From the NCBI GenBank assembly GCA_021733925.1, contig JAIPJY010000030.1:1-64000 (forward strand): DNA of 64,000 nt. The letters are read 5' to 3'. The position numbers and the translations under genes were made by a program. Under the pieces are notes generated by a model. The model searched no databases and was not told the origin of the DNA. It worked only from the letters and a program-made list of their open reading frames with translations. Numbering within the stretch: the first letter of the stretch is position 1; every line of letters starts with the position of its first letter. Source of the stretch: Prosthecobacter sp. (GTDB lineage Bacteria > Verrucomicrobiota > Verrucomicrobiia > Verrucomicrobiales > Verrucomicrobiaceae). This document shows, one piece after another, positions 51,192 to 59,963 of the stretch.

Positions 51192-53168
51192 GTGCGGCAC
51201 CTCCTCCATCCATGCCTTGGCGTCTTCCTGCTGCTGTGGGGCGGGACGGTCTATGGCGGGGTGACCGCGTGGATTCCTGAAATGCAAGTGCTGGCAGCGG
51301 AACGCGCAGCTTTGCAGGAAAAGCTCAGCTCCATGCCCGCAGCCCCGGAGGTGCAGCTCACCCAGCGTCTGGGCTGGCACAGCGACTACTCGTCCTCTCC
51401 CGACAAGGCCGAATGGGTGGAGCTGAATCTGGGACAGGCGCAGAAGATTGACGCCGTGGTCCTCATCGCCCCGCCACCAAATGGAGGGGCCGTTGGCAAA
51501 GGCTACGGCTTCCCCCTGCGCTTTTACGTCGAGCTGCTGGATGAAGGCGAGGACAATGAGCGCACCATCATCGCCGACTACACAGACGCGGACTTTCCCA
51601 ATCCCGGGCTGCTCCCGGTAGTGATACCCGTAGGCGGACGCATGGCGCAAAAGATACGCATCACCGCGACGCGCCTGTGCACCACAGGCGCACGCAGCTT
51701 CTGCGCTTTGGGTGAAGTGATGCTGCTTCAGGGAAAACAAAACCTCGGGGCACGGTTGGAGGCCATCGGCCCCGCTGCCGTCCGTGCCAGCAGCAGCCAG
51801 GGCACCCGGCCCGACTGGGGCCGCATCAATCTCGTGGATGGCCACACAGTGCTCGGACCGCCGCTCGGCACCCACCCCAGCCCCACACTCGGCTTCCGCA
51901 GTGTGCCGACAAGTGAAGGCCGACCCTACACCAATCCCTGGGTGGAGATTGACCTCGGCACAGTAAGACCGATCGACGAGATCCGCTTCTTCCCCACTCA
52001 CCCACCACAGTTCGCTCACAGTCATGGCTACGGCTTTCCCGTGCGCTACCAGATCGAGCTGCGTGAGGAGGACAATGACGAGCCACGCCTCCTGCCCGCG
52101 CCACAGTCCGGCAGTTACAACGCCCTTCCCGGCGACAACGTGGTGACCCTGGTCGGTGCCCACCGTGCGCGCTTCATACGCCTGCAGGTGCTTGATCCCC
52201 ATGTGAGCAATGGTGCCGTCGTACTGGCCATGGCGGAGATGCAGGTGTGGTCCGAGGGCAAAAACATCGCCACTGGCTGCGATGTAAATTCACCCGATTC
52301 CACCGAACGGGAAGGCTGGTCCCGCGCGGCTCTTGTGGACGGCTTTGCCAGCGGAGCGAACATCGTGGAATGGCCCGGATGGCTGACTAACCTTTCGCAA
52401 AGGCGTGAGCACCTGCTCGCGCTCTCCCTTTTGGATGCCCGAGAGTCCAAGGTCCGTGCAGCTTACATCGCCGCCGCATGGTGGCTGCTGGGGGGCCTGG
52501 TGCTGGCCGTGCTCGTGGCGCTGATCGTCCTATACATGCGGCAAAGAAACGCACGCCGATTGGAGCTCGAAGCACTGCACCAGCGCATCTCGCAGGATCT
52601 GCATGATGAGATCGGCAGCAGTCTTGGCAGCATCATGCTCATCACCGATGACGCGCTAGCTCTCGCACAAGACGATGATTTGCGTCATGAACTCGACGAA
52701 ATTCGCGACACCGCAGGCCAGACACTTGACTCCATGCGGGACATCGTTCGACTGGCTCAAACCGGAGCCTATGGCCGCGGCGATCTGGTGGCCCACCTGC
52801 GAGAAATCACCGACCGCATGCTCCGTGGCGTTTCCTACACTTTGAACGCCAGCGACGAGGTGGCGGCCAATCTGCTGCCGATGGATCACCGACGCGACCT
52901 CGTTCTCATGTTCAAGGAGGTGCTGCACAATCTCACCCGCCACGCCCAGGCGACTTCGGCGGAGATCACTCTCACGGAGTCCCCCAATGACCTCACCCTG
53001 GTGGTGCATGACAATGGCAGGGGTTTCACCCCTGCCAATGTGCCCGGCACCGGCATGGGTCTCACCAATTTACGCCGCCGCGCAGTCAAGCACGGCGGCA
53101 GCCTGGAGATCACCTCCGCCCCCGGACAGGGCACCACCATCCGCATCACCCTTCCCCGTCATGCCTGA
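51192..53168 (+). CDS. Histidine kinase with two discoidin-like sensor domains
   Basis: 658 residues from a GTG at 51192, which begins a plausible signal/membrane helix. Two jelly-roll F5/8-type-C-like regions follow (about 50-170, LGWHSDYSSSPDKAEWVELNL; and 215-375, WVEIDLGTVRPIDEIRFFP). A membrane helix lies at about 424-446, then a HisKA_3 dimerisation helix with phospho-His near 469 (RISQDLHDEIGSSLG) and HATPase (DNGRGF, GTGMGLTNLRRRA). It likely senses a carbohydrate outside the cell. Divergent from the DUF1592/1552 operon and overlapping the regulator gene by 8 bp. Confidence 0.88.
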   Translation: MRHLLHPCLGVFLLLWGGTVYGGVTAWIPEMQVLAAERAALQEKLSSMPAAPEVQLTQRLGWHSDYSSSPDKAEWVELNLGQAQKIDAVVLIAPPPNGGAVGKGYGFPLRFYVELLDEGEDNERTIIADYTDADFPNPGLLPVVIPVGGRMAQKIRITATRLCTTGARSFCALGEVMLLQGKQNLGARLEAIGPAAVRASSSQGTRPDWGRINLVDGHTVLGPPLGTHPSPTLGFRSVPTSEGRPYTNPWVEIDLGTVRPIDEIRFFPTHPPQFAHSHGYGFPVRYQIELREEDNDEPRLLPAPQSGSYNALPGDNVVTLVGAHRARFIRLQVLDPHVSNGAVVLAMAEMQVWSEGKNIATGCDVNSPDSTEREGWSRAALVDGFASGANIVEWPGWLTNLSQRREHLLALSLLDARESKVRAAYIAAAWWLLGGLVLAVLVALIVLYMRQRNARRLELEALHQRISQDLHDEIGSSLGSIMLITDDALALAQDDDLRHELDEIRDTAGQTLDSMRDIVRLAQTGAYGRGDLVAHLREITDRMLRGVSYTLNASDEVAANLLPMDHRRDLVLMFKEVLHNLTRHAQATSAEITLTESPNDLTLVVHDNGRGFTPANVPGTGMGLTNLRRRAVKHGGSLEITSAPGQGTTIRITLPRHA

Positions 53169-53814
53169 AACTCCATCCTCTGCCAACGTCTGGCTCATCG
53201 AAGACCACAAAACCTACGGCGAGCGCCTGATGCGCGCCCTAAACCGGCTCGACGGCATGAAGTGCTCGCAGCGCTTCACCGCCTGCGAAGATGCCTTTGC
53301 CGCGCTCACCGAACCCACGCAGCCGCCCCATGTGCTGCTGCTGGATGTGGAACTGCCAGGCGTGAGCGGCATCGAAGGCATCGCACGTCTGCGCGAACTC
53401 GCCCCACAGGCGGCGATCATCATCCTGACAGTGTTTGAGGACGATGATAAAATCTTCCGCGCCATCTGCGCCGGCGCCGCAGGGTACCTTTTGAAGACAT
53501 CGAACACCGAGGACATCGCCGCCGCGATCCGCAGTGCTGCGGCAGGCGGGTCCCCCATCAATCCCCACATCGCACGCCGCGTGCTGGAGATGTTCTCCAA
53601 GGCCAACGTGCCGCACAAAGACTACGGCCTCACCCCGCGTGAACTGGACATCCTCAAGCTGCTAGTCAGCGGCAGCACCATCAAAGACGCTGCCGCCCAG
53701 CTCGGCATCGGCTACTACACGGCGGACGAGTACATCCGCAGCGTGTATGTGAAGCTCCAGGTGCGCAGCCGTGGCAGCGCGATTGCAAAAGCCGTGAAGG
53801 AGGGGCTGGTGTAA
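53161..53814 (+). CDS. NarL/FixJ-type response regulator
   Basis: 217 residues from ATG 53161. Receiver domain with phosphoacceptor Asp62 (LLLDVELPG), conserved Lys in GYLLKTSNTED, and a C-terminal LuxR-type helix-turn-helix (LTPRELDILKLLVSGSTIKDAAAQLGIGYYTADEYIRSVYVKL). Note YTADEYIRS replaces the usual HTVKNH, so the recognition helix is diverged. It is the cognate partner of the upstream kinase and may control the neighbouring polysaccharide-use genes. Confidence 0.92.
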   Translation: MPETPSSANVWLIEDHKTYGERLMRALNRLDGMKCSQRFTACEDAFAALTEPTQPPHVLLLDVELPGVSGIEGIARLRELAPQAAIIILTVFEDDDKIFRAICAGAAGYLLKTSNTEDIAAAIRSAAAGGSPINPHIARRVLEMFSKANVPHKDYGLTPRELDILKLLVSGSTIKDAAAQLGIGYYTADEYIRSVYVKLQVRSRGSAIAKAVKEGLV

Positions 53815-53904
53815 GGGTGCGCGGGTGAAGGATCGCAAATGGAATGACACACGACATTGAGCATCACGCGGTCCTCCGTGCATGCGGTCATGGGGCGCGA
53901 AAAG

Positions 53905-54099
53905 GAATGGTAGGGACGCGCTGTGCGGGTCCCTGATTTCGGGTCTGTCGCATAGCAGGCGATGAAAAAAGGTTCGCCGTCCTCGCGGCTTTCGACAGCG
54001 CTGAACGGAGGCGTTTGAAAAGGAGTAGAGCGATGAGTCCGCAGACCGCGCTGGAACGAAGGATTCTACGGACGCTCACAGCGCATCCCTACCACCCCT
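53905..54099. repeat. MITE-like element with 29-bp terminal inverted repeats
   Basis: In the 342-bp gap after the response regulator, 53905-53933 and 54071-54099 are inverted copies matching at about 24 of 29 positions (core GGTAGGGA-GCGCTGTG). The element is about 195 bp with no convincing gene inside. It probably is a non-autonomous mobile repeat; the rest of the gap shows nothing else. Confidence 0.55.
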
Positions 54100-54156
54100 C
54101 GCGGCGCGCAGGGATTGTCGGGAACCTCGCTGCGTGCCCCTCGCCAAATAGCCACC

Positions 54157-55380
54157 CTACTTCAAATACGGCCCCACCACTTCCTTCCAAATCGCATAGC
54201 CATTCGCATTCATATGCAGCTGGTCTGCGACAAAGATGTCAGACTTCGGCATGCCATCGGGGCCCAGCATGTGCGGATACACATTGATGAACTGCAGCCG
54301 CTTGTCCGTCTTCGTAAACTCCTCAATCAGCCGGCTGGCCTCCTGCATCTGCTCCACCATGCTCCAGCGCTTCGGGTTCGGCGCATTCGAGATGTAGCTG
54401 ATGCGGCACTCCGGCAGCGCTGCATGCACCTTGGCCACGAAGGCCTTGAAGTCCTCCAGCACACGCTGCGGTGTTTTGCCCGCGCTGATGTCGTTGCTGC
54501 CGGCATACATCACCACGAGCCGCGGCTTGTATTGGATGACAGTCAGCTGCGCGTAATTGAATGAATCAAACAACTCAGAGCCACCAAAGCCGCGATTCAT
54601 CACCGGCAGCCCGGGGAAATCCTCCGCCAGCGTTTTCCACTTCACAATGCTGGAGCTGCCGGTGAAAACGATGGGATGCTCAGGTGGTGCCTTTTGCGCA
54701 TCCTGCTTTCCAAAGGCCAGAATTCCCTTCTGCCAGCGGATGGCCGAGGTCATGACATCGTATCCAGCCTCGCTAAAGTGCAGCTTGTCCTCCATGTAAA
54801 GCTCAGGGCGCGGCTTCCCATCCGCACCGAGCAGCAGCGAAAACACGTCAATAAATTCGACCCCCTGCTTCGCGCAAGAGGCGGCAATGAGAGCATTGGC
54901 CTGCCTGACCTGCTCCACCTCGTCCCACCGCGCGGGAGAAGCCGGGATCGAGATGAAGGAGATCGCGGTTTTCGGCAGCGCCGCACGCACTTTGGTCACG
55001 AAGACCTCAAAGGACGCCAAAACCTCCTCCGGAGCCCACCCTGCATGCAGGTCATTGCCACCGGCATTGAGATAAATCTGCTTGGGCTTGTATTTGATGA
55101 TGCAGCGATCCGCGAAATGCGCCACGTCACTGATCTGCGAGCCGCCAAAGCCACGGTTGAGCACCGGCGTTTTCTTGAACCGCTCCGGCAGCGAATCCCA
55201 GCGCCGGATGTTGGATGCCCCGACAAATAAAGTGACGTCCTTCGGCGGTGCTTTGGCGGCATCCTCAGCTTCAAAGGCCAGAATGGCCTTTTCAAACCGT
55301 GTCGGGTCCGCCGGCTTGACGGCGTAGGCCCAGGATGAGGTCAGCAGCAGAAAAAGGACGGCAAATTGGCGATAATTCAT
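54157..55380 (-). CDS. Exported protein with two SGNH/GDSL hydrolase domains
   Basis: 407 residues from ATG 55380; the frame extends to 55608 but overlaps glgX. Signal peptide NYRQFAVLFLLLTSSWAYA. Domain 1 (about 40-215): TLFVGASNIRRW (Ser block), NRGFGGSQISD, YLNAGGNDLHAG, and LHFSEAGYD. Domain 2 (about 235-405): IVFTGSSSIVKW, NRGFGGSELFDS, VMYAGSNDISAG, LHMNANGY. Both carry the SGNH Ser, Gly, Asn and Asp-x-x-His elements (His in each LHxx). It probably deacylates extracellular polysaccharides. A tandem duplication is obvious. Confidence 0.88.
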   Translation of the reverse strand: MNYRQFAVLFLLLTSSWAYAVKPADPTRFEKAILAFEAEDAAKAPPKDVTLFVGASNIRRWDSLPERFKKTPVLNRGFGGSQISDVAHFADRCIIKYKPKQIYLNAGGNDLHAGWAPEEVLASFEVFVTKVRAALPKTAISFISIPASPARWDEVEQVRQANALIAASCAKQGVEFIDVFSLLLGADGKPRPELYMEDKLHFSEAGYDVMTSAIRWQKGILAFGKQDAQKAPPEHPIVFTGSSSIVKWKTLAEDFPGLPVMNRGFGGSELFDSFNYAQLTVIQYKPRLVVMYAGSNDISAGKTPQRVLEDFKAFVAKVHAALPECRISYISNAPNPKRWSMVEQMQEASRLIEEFTKTDKRLQFINVYPHMLGPDGMPKSDIFVADQLHMNANGYAIWKEVVGPYLK

Positions 55381-55414
55381 GGCGGCATGGCAAACGTTGT
55401 GCGTTGTGACACTC

Positions 55415-57634
55415 ATGCAACCTTTGCTCACCAGCCTGAAACGCAAATTTGCCCGGAAGACCCCGCACTCTGCCCCTGCCCGAGTAGCCGCACATAACAC
55501 CACCCTCCCTGTTTCATTCGAAATCAGCGGTGAACCGCTGGCCCCCGGGGTCACTCTTTTGCCCGAAAGCACCCGGTTCGTGGTGCACTCCCGGCATGCC
55601 GTGGCCATGGACCTCTGCCTCTACGACCCCAAGGACGCCACCCGCGAGACCGCCCGCGTACGCATGCAGCGCACCGAGTGCGATCTGTGGCATGCGACCG
55701 TTCACGGGGTCAAAGCAGGCACGCTGTACGGTTACCGAGCCCACGGACCGTGGCTGCCCAAAAGCGCGATGCGCTTCAACGCCAAGAAACTCATGCTCGA
55801 CCCTTACGCCCGCGCCATCCACGGCAAGCCCAACGAGGCCGAGCACATGCGCACGCTGCCAGATCCACGGCACTCTCTCGGGCGCATTGACAATGGTGCC
55901 GAGGCCCTGAAATGCGTCGTGATCGACGGATCCTTCGACTGGACTGGAGATGTCAAACCCCGTGTGCCCTGGCAGGACACAGTCATCTGCGAGCTGCATG
56001 TGAAGGGTTTCACCCAAACGCACCCGGACGTACCGGCCAAGCTGCGTGGCACCTATGCCGGCCTCGCACACCCCTCTGTCACCTCCTATCTGCGCGATCT
56101 CGGCATCACCAGCGTGCAGCTTCTGCCGGTGCATCAGCATCTGGACGACGGCTTCCTGCTGGGCCGCGATCTCACCAACTACTGGGGCTACAACACCATC
56201 GGCTTCTTCGCCGCGCAAAACACCTATGCCGCCGCCACGGACCCCCAGGAGCAGGTCCGTGAGTTCAAGACCATGGTCAAAGCCCTGCATGCCGCTGGAA
56301 TCGAGGTCATTCTCGATGTCGTGTACAACCACACCGCCGAAGGCAACGAACACGGTCCGTCCATCATGTTCCGCGGGCTTGACGATCACAGCTACTACCG
56401 GCACCATTTTGGAGAAAACGGCGCGGACTATGTCAATGTCACCGGCTGCGGCAACTCGGTCGATTCCGCCAGCCAGCCAGCCCTGCGTCTGATTCTGGAC
56501 AGCCTGCGCTATTGGGTCACCGAAATGCACGTCGATGGCTTTCGCTTCGACTTGGCCGTGACCGTTGCGAGGGATGAAAAAGATGGGTTCAACCGCCAGT
56601 CTCCGTTTCTCAGCGCCATAGCACAAGATCCGGTGCTCTCACGGGTAAAGCTCATCGCCGAAGCCTGGGACATCTCGCGCATGGACAGCTATCAGGTGGG
56701 AAATTTCCCCGAACCCTGGCGCGAGCTGAACGGCAAATATCGTGACACCGTGCGCAGCTGGTGGCGCGGAGACCCCGGTGCCACCGCCGAGTTCGCCAAG
56801 CGTTTCTGCGGCAGCCAGGACGTGTTTGGCTGGAACCAGCGACCGCCCCTGGCCAGCATCAATTTCCTCACCTCGCATGACGGCTTCACCCTGCTGGATC
56901 TGGTGAGCTACGAGCACAAGCACAACGAAGCCAACAACGAGGACAATCGCGACGGCGACAGCAACAACCACAGCACCAACTGCGGCGTGGAAGGTCCCAC
57001 CGAAGATCCCACCGTGCTGCAAACTCGCGGAAGGCTCCGCCGTGGCCTGATCGCCACGATGATGTGCTCCCTCGGCGTTCCCTTCCTGACCGCTGGCGAC
57101 GAACGCGGCCGCACCCAGCGCGGCAACAACAACGCCTACTGCCAGGACAGCGACATCAGCTGGCTCGACTGGAGCAGCTGTGACGCGGAGATGCTCGCCT
57201 TCACCCGGCAGATCACCGCCTTCCGCCGCAGCCATGAAGTGTTTCGTCGCGGCAGTTATTTCGATGGCAAACTCAATCCAGCCACCGGCATGCGCGACGT
57301 CCTCTGGCTCGAGAGTGATGGCACCCTGCTGCATCATGAGGAATGGCATCAGGAGACCCGCCGCAGCTTTGGCGCACGGCTTGGCTCTGCCAGTGATGAA
57401 TCCAGCACACTCCTGCTGCTGTTCAACAACAGCTCGGAGGAGCAGCTTTTCGTTCTCCCCGGTGACCCGAGCATTCTTTGGTCTCTCGTTTTCGACACCG
57501 CCCTCAGTCCTTCCTTCCCATCCAAATCGCCTCCCGCGCTGGCTGGTGCCGAAAAGTACCCGCTTCAGGCACAGGGGATGGTCTGCCTGACATTGACGGC
57601 TGGACACCGCGAAGCCCTTGAACCGAAGGTTTGA
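55415..57634 (+). CDS. glgX: Glycogen debranching enzyme (isoamylase type)
   Basis: About 739 residues from ATG 55415; an ATG at 55379 overlaps the divergent gene's start. The N-terminal CBM48 (about 20-130, VHSRHAVAMDLCLYDP) precedes a GH13 barrel with DVVYNHTAEGNEHGP, the nucleophile region FRFDLAVTV, acid EAWD and TSHDGFTLLDLV. The insert GVEGPTEDPTV and RRGLIATMMCSLGVPFLTAGDE are typical of GlgX. It hydrolyses alpha-1,6 branches of glycogen after phosphorylase. No other glycogen gene is adjacent. Confidence 0.92.
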   Translation: MQPLLTSLKRKFARKTPHSAPARVAAHNTTLPVSFEISGEPLAPGVTLLPESTRFVVHSRHAVAMDLCLYDPKDATRETARVRMQRTECDLWHATVHGVKAGTLYGYRAHGPWLPKSAMRFNAKKLMLDPYARAIHGKPNEAEHMRTLPDPRHSLGRIDNGAEALKCVVIDGSFDWTGDVKPRVPWQDTVICELHVKGFTQTHPDVPAKLRGTYAGLAHPSVTSYLRDLGITSVQLLPVHQHLDDGFLLGRDLTNYWGYNTIGFFAAQNTYAAATDPQEQVREFKTMVKALHAAGIEVILDVVYNHTAEGNEHGPSIMFRGLDDHSYYRHHFGENGADYVNVTGCGNSVDSASQPALRLILDSLRYWVTEMHVDGFRFDLAVTVARDEKDGFNRQSPFLSAIAQDPVLSRVKLIAEAWDISRMDSYQVGNFPEPWRELNGKYRDTVRSWWRGDPGATAEFAKRFCGSQDVFGWNQRPPLASINFLTSHDGFTLLDLVSYEHKHNEANNEDNRDGDSNNHSTNCGVEGPTEDPTVLQTRGRLRRGLIATMMCSLGVPFLTAGDERGRTQRGNNNAYCQDSDISWLDWSSCDAEMLAFTRQITAFRRSHEVFRRGSYFDGKLNPATGMRDVLWLESDGTLLHHEEWHQETRRSFGARLGSASDESSTLLLLFNNSSEEQLFVLPGDPSILWSLVFDTALSPSFPSKSPPALAGAEKYPLQAQGMVCLTLTAGHREALEPKV

Positions 57635-58583
57635 ACCGCTGCCTCGAATGGCCCTCCGACAAGGCCGGTGATCGCCAGCCCTGGCATGGGCGCTTTTCCA
57701 CTGCGACAGGCTCCGGCGGAGGGGGATCATCCTGATCCCCCATCTAGAGCGCTTGAGATGCCCGCAACCACTGGGCAGTGCAAACGCGTGAGGGATCGGG
57801 ACGATCCCTCTCCTCATCGACGTCACCTTGACCGATTGCCATTCAGCCCGGCCGCCCTTTCAGACACCCGCCAGACTCGGTGCCACGAAATGGTATCAAG
57901 TTTCAAAGTGGTATCAAATAAGTATCATGATACCAATCCCAAACCCAGGCGGGAGATACCAGCGGGGATTGCCCTGAAGGACTTCCCCGCCCCCTTGGAA
58001 GCAGGAAGACGCACAGGATGGCAAACCACCTTCCATGCCGCAGTATGGCTCAGGCCCGTAGGTCGGTCGTGTTTGGCGTGCGTTCATGGACGGACGGGCT
58101 GCCGCCACATCCGCCCTACGGCCACGCGCTTCCCGCGCCTTCGTGCAATGCGCCAGGGTCTGGTTCACGCAGGGTCACACCCTATGACCCTGAACCCAGC
58201 GGAGAACTGAACCCAATGGGATCAGAAAAACAAACCTGCTCCCCTCCAGCCTCCGCCGCCGTCCGTGGGATGGGTGTGGCGACAACCCTCCCGTCTCTCT
58301 GCACCCCGCCAAGCCCACCCGCCCCAATTCACCCCCGCAGCCTATCTGAGGCGTAGCAACCATCGCACACTCTTGCAGCCCCTCCACCCTGCCTTCCACA
58401 GGCCTTGCCGCACCCGCCAAGGGGAGACAACCCAGTCCGCTCCGACGCTCCTACGACCCTTAAAACACGCCTTAAACCCCTGCCGGATGCCGGGAGAATC
58501 CACCCATTCTCCCCCGAATCCCCCTCTAAATAACCCGACCTCAAGTTTGCCGAATCCTTTTATGGTGTTTATATTTTACTAGA
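57635..58583. other. 949-bp gap without a convincing gene
   Basis: No supported coding region. It contains a cluster of GGTATCA-like motifs (57891-57958; see separate entry), a Pro/Arg-rich stretch with repeats-like composition at 58040-58200, and an AT-rich run just before the next gene (about 58550-58583, TTTATATTTTAC) that probably holds its promoter. Open frames in it (58008-58210, 58018-58356) have biased composition and no family signs. Confidence 0.6.
57891..57958. promoter_or_regulatory. Cluster of GGTATCA repeats
   Basis: TGGTATCA at 57891-57898 and 57909-57916 (18 bp apart), a perfect 12-bp palindrome GTATCATGATAC at 57922-57933 joined to another GATACC, and a further GATACC near 57954. 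Repeated sites on both strands in a gene-free zone suggest an operator or recombination/replication-type site; no adjacent regulator. Confidence 0.45.
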
Positions 58584-59963
58584 ATGCCTGCAATTCGCCT
58601 CGCCCTGCCAGCCCCCCTTCGTGCCTTGCTCGCACGCGGGGCTGGGTCGGCCATGGTCTCGGGCTTCCTGCTGGTGGCCATCCTCACGATGGTCGGCAAG
58701 ATCGTCGCCTTCGCCAAGGATGCCTTGGTGGCCAACAAGCTCGGCACTGCGAGCGAACTGGATGCCTTCATGCTCGTCTTTGGTTTTTTCACCTTTCTCG
58801 GCTCCGTGCTGGGAGGTGGAATACCGGAAGCCTTCGTGCCCGCCTACGCCGAGCTGCGCGAGCGCCGTGGGCTGCGCCGGGCCTATCGCCTCGGGATTCA
58901 GTGCGCTGCATCGCATTTCGCCGCCTTGCTGATCTGCGGCGGGCTGCTGGCCCTGGCGGCACCCTGGGTGGTCGCGTGGGCGACGAAAGGCTTCCCTCCT
59001 GCCAAACAAGCGCTCGCCGTGCAGTTGCTGCGCAGTCTGCTCCCCTTCCTTCTCTGCTTTGGCCTGGCCCAATATCTCGGCGCATGGCTGCGCGCGGGGA
59101 AAACCTTTCTGCTGGCGGCATCCTCGCCAATGCTCGTCCCCCTCGGCATCGTCATTTCCTTGCTGCTCGCCGGAGACCAGGTCAGCGCATGGACGCTGGT
59201 GCATGGCACGGTCTGGGGCGCGGTGGCGCATCTTTCGGTGCTGCTGGTGGCCATCGTACGCCGCCTGCCGCGCTCCCTGAGCTGGTGGCGCTGCTCGCTG
59301 CGCCATTGGGAGCCGGGACTGCGTGGGGTGCTGCGCAATGCCGTGCCTTTCCTGATCGGCGGCGTCGCCTTTGGCAGTGCGGTGGTGGTCGATCAAACGA
59401 TGGCGGCATGGCTGACGGCTGGTTCTGTGGCCGTGCTGGGATATTCGGAAAAAGTCTGCGCCATCATTCTCGCCGTCACCGCCGGGCCTGCCTCGGACGT
59501 GCTGTTCCCGCACTTCGCCGAACTCGTGGCCAAGCGTGATTGGAATGGCCTGCGCAGGCGGCTGTTCACCAGTGCCGGGATCATCGTCAGCGCCGCGCTG
59601 CCCATGACGCTCGTTCTGTGCTTTATGGCACCATGGATCGTCCGCACGCTGTTTGAGCGCGGTGCCTTCGGTCCGCAGGATACCCAGCGCGTGGCTGAGG
59701 TGCTGCGCTATGCGGCATTCCAGATTCCATTTTATGTCCTCGGCACCGTCGCCGCACGTATCGTCATTTCACTGCAGGCTTCGCGCTTCATGCTCGCCAT
59801 CGCGTTCAGCGCCCTCTTTCTCAACGCATCGCTCAACTGGCTCTTCATGCGTCACCTTGGCACGGCGGGCATCGCGCTCTCCACCACGGTTGTTCATTGC
59901 CTTTCCGCCTTCGCCACCTGCGCCACCTGCATCATCGTGATCCGCCGAAAGGAGGCCGCATGA
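58584..59963 (+). CDS. MurJ/MviN-like lipid flippase
   Basis: 459 residues, about 13 hydrophobic segments. MVSGFLLVAILTMVGKIVAFAKDALVANKLG is the MurJ N-terminal signature, with DAFMLVFGFFTFLGSVLGGGIPEAFVPAYAELRER. It belongs to the MOP superfamily that flips lipid-linked sugars. As it opens a polysaccharide cluster, it may flip a specialised lipid-linked oligosaccharide rather than lipid II. Its last codons overlap the next gene (ATGA). Confidence 0.85.
   Translation: MPAIRLALPAPLRALLARGAGSAMVSGFLLVAILTMVGKIVAFAKDALVANKLGTASELDAFMLVFGFFTFLGSVLGGGIPEAFVPAYAELRERRGLRRAYRLGIQCAASHFAALLICGGLLALAAPWVVAWATKGFPPAKQALAVQLLRSLLPFLLCFGLAQYLGAWLRAGKTFLLAASSPMLVPLGIVISLLLAGDQVSAWTLVHGTVWGAVAHLSVLLVAIVRRLPRSLSWWRCSLRHWEPGLRGVLRNAVPFLIGGVAFGSAVVVDQTMAAWLTAGSVAVLGYSEKVCAIILAVTAGPASDVLFPHFAELVAKRDWNGLRRRLFTSAGIIVSAALPMTLVLCFMAPWIVRTLFERGAFGPQDTQRVAEVLRYAAFQIPFYVLGTVAARIVISLQASRFMLAIAFSALFLNASLNWLFMRHLGTAGIALSTTVVHCLSAFATCATCIIVIRRKEAA

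Noticed and set aside
53888-54079. 63-codon protein in the gap after the response regulator
   Set aside because: The frame lies inside a repeat with terminal inverted arms and has no ribosome site or family.
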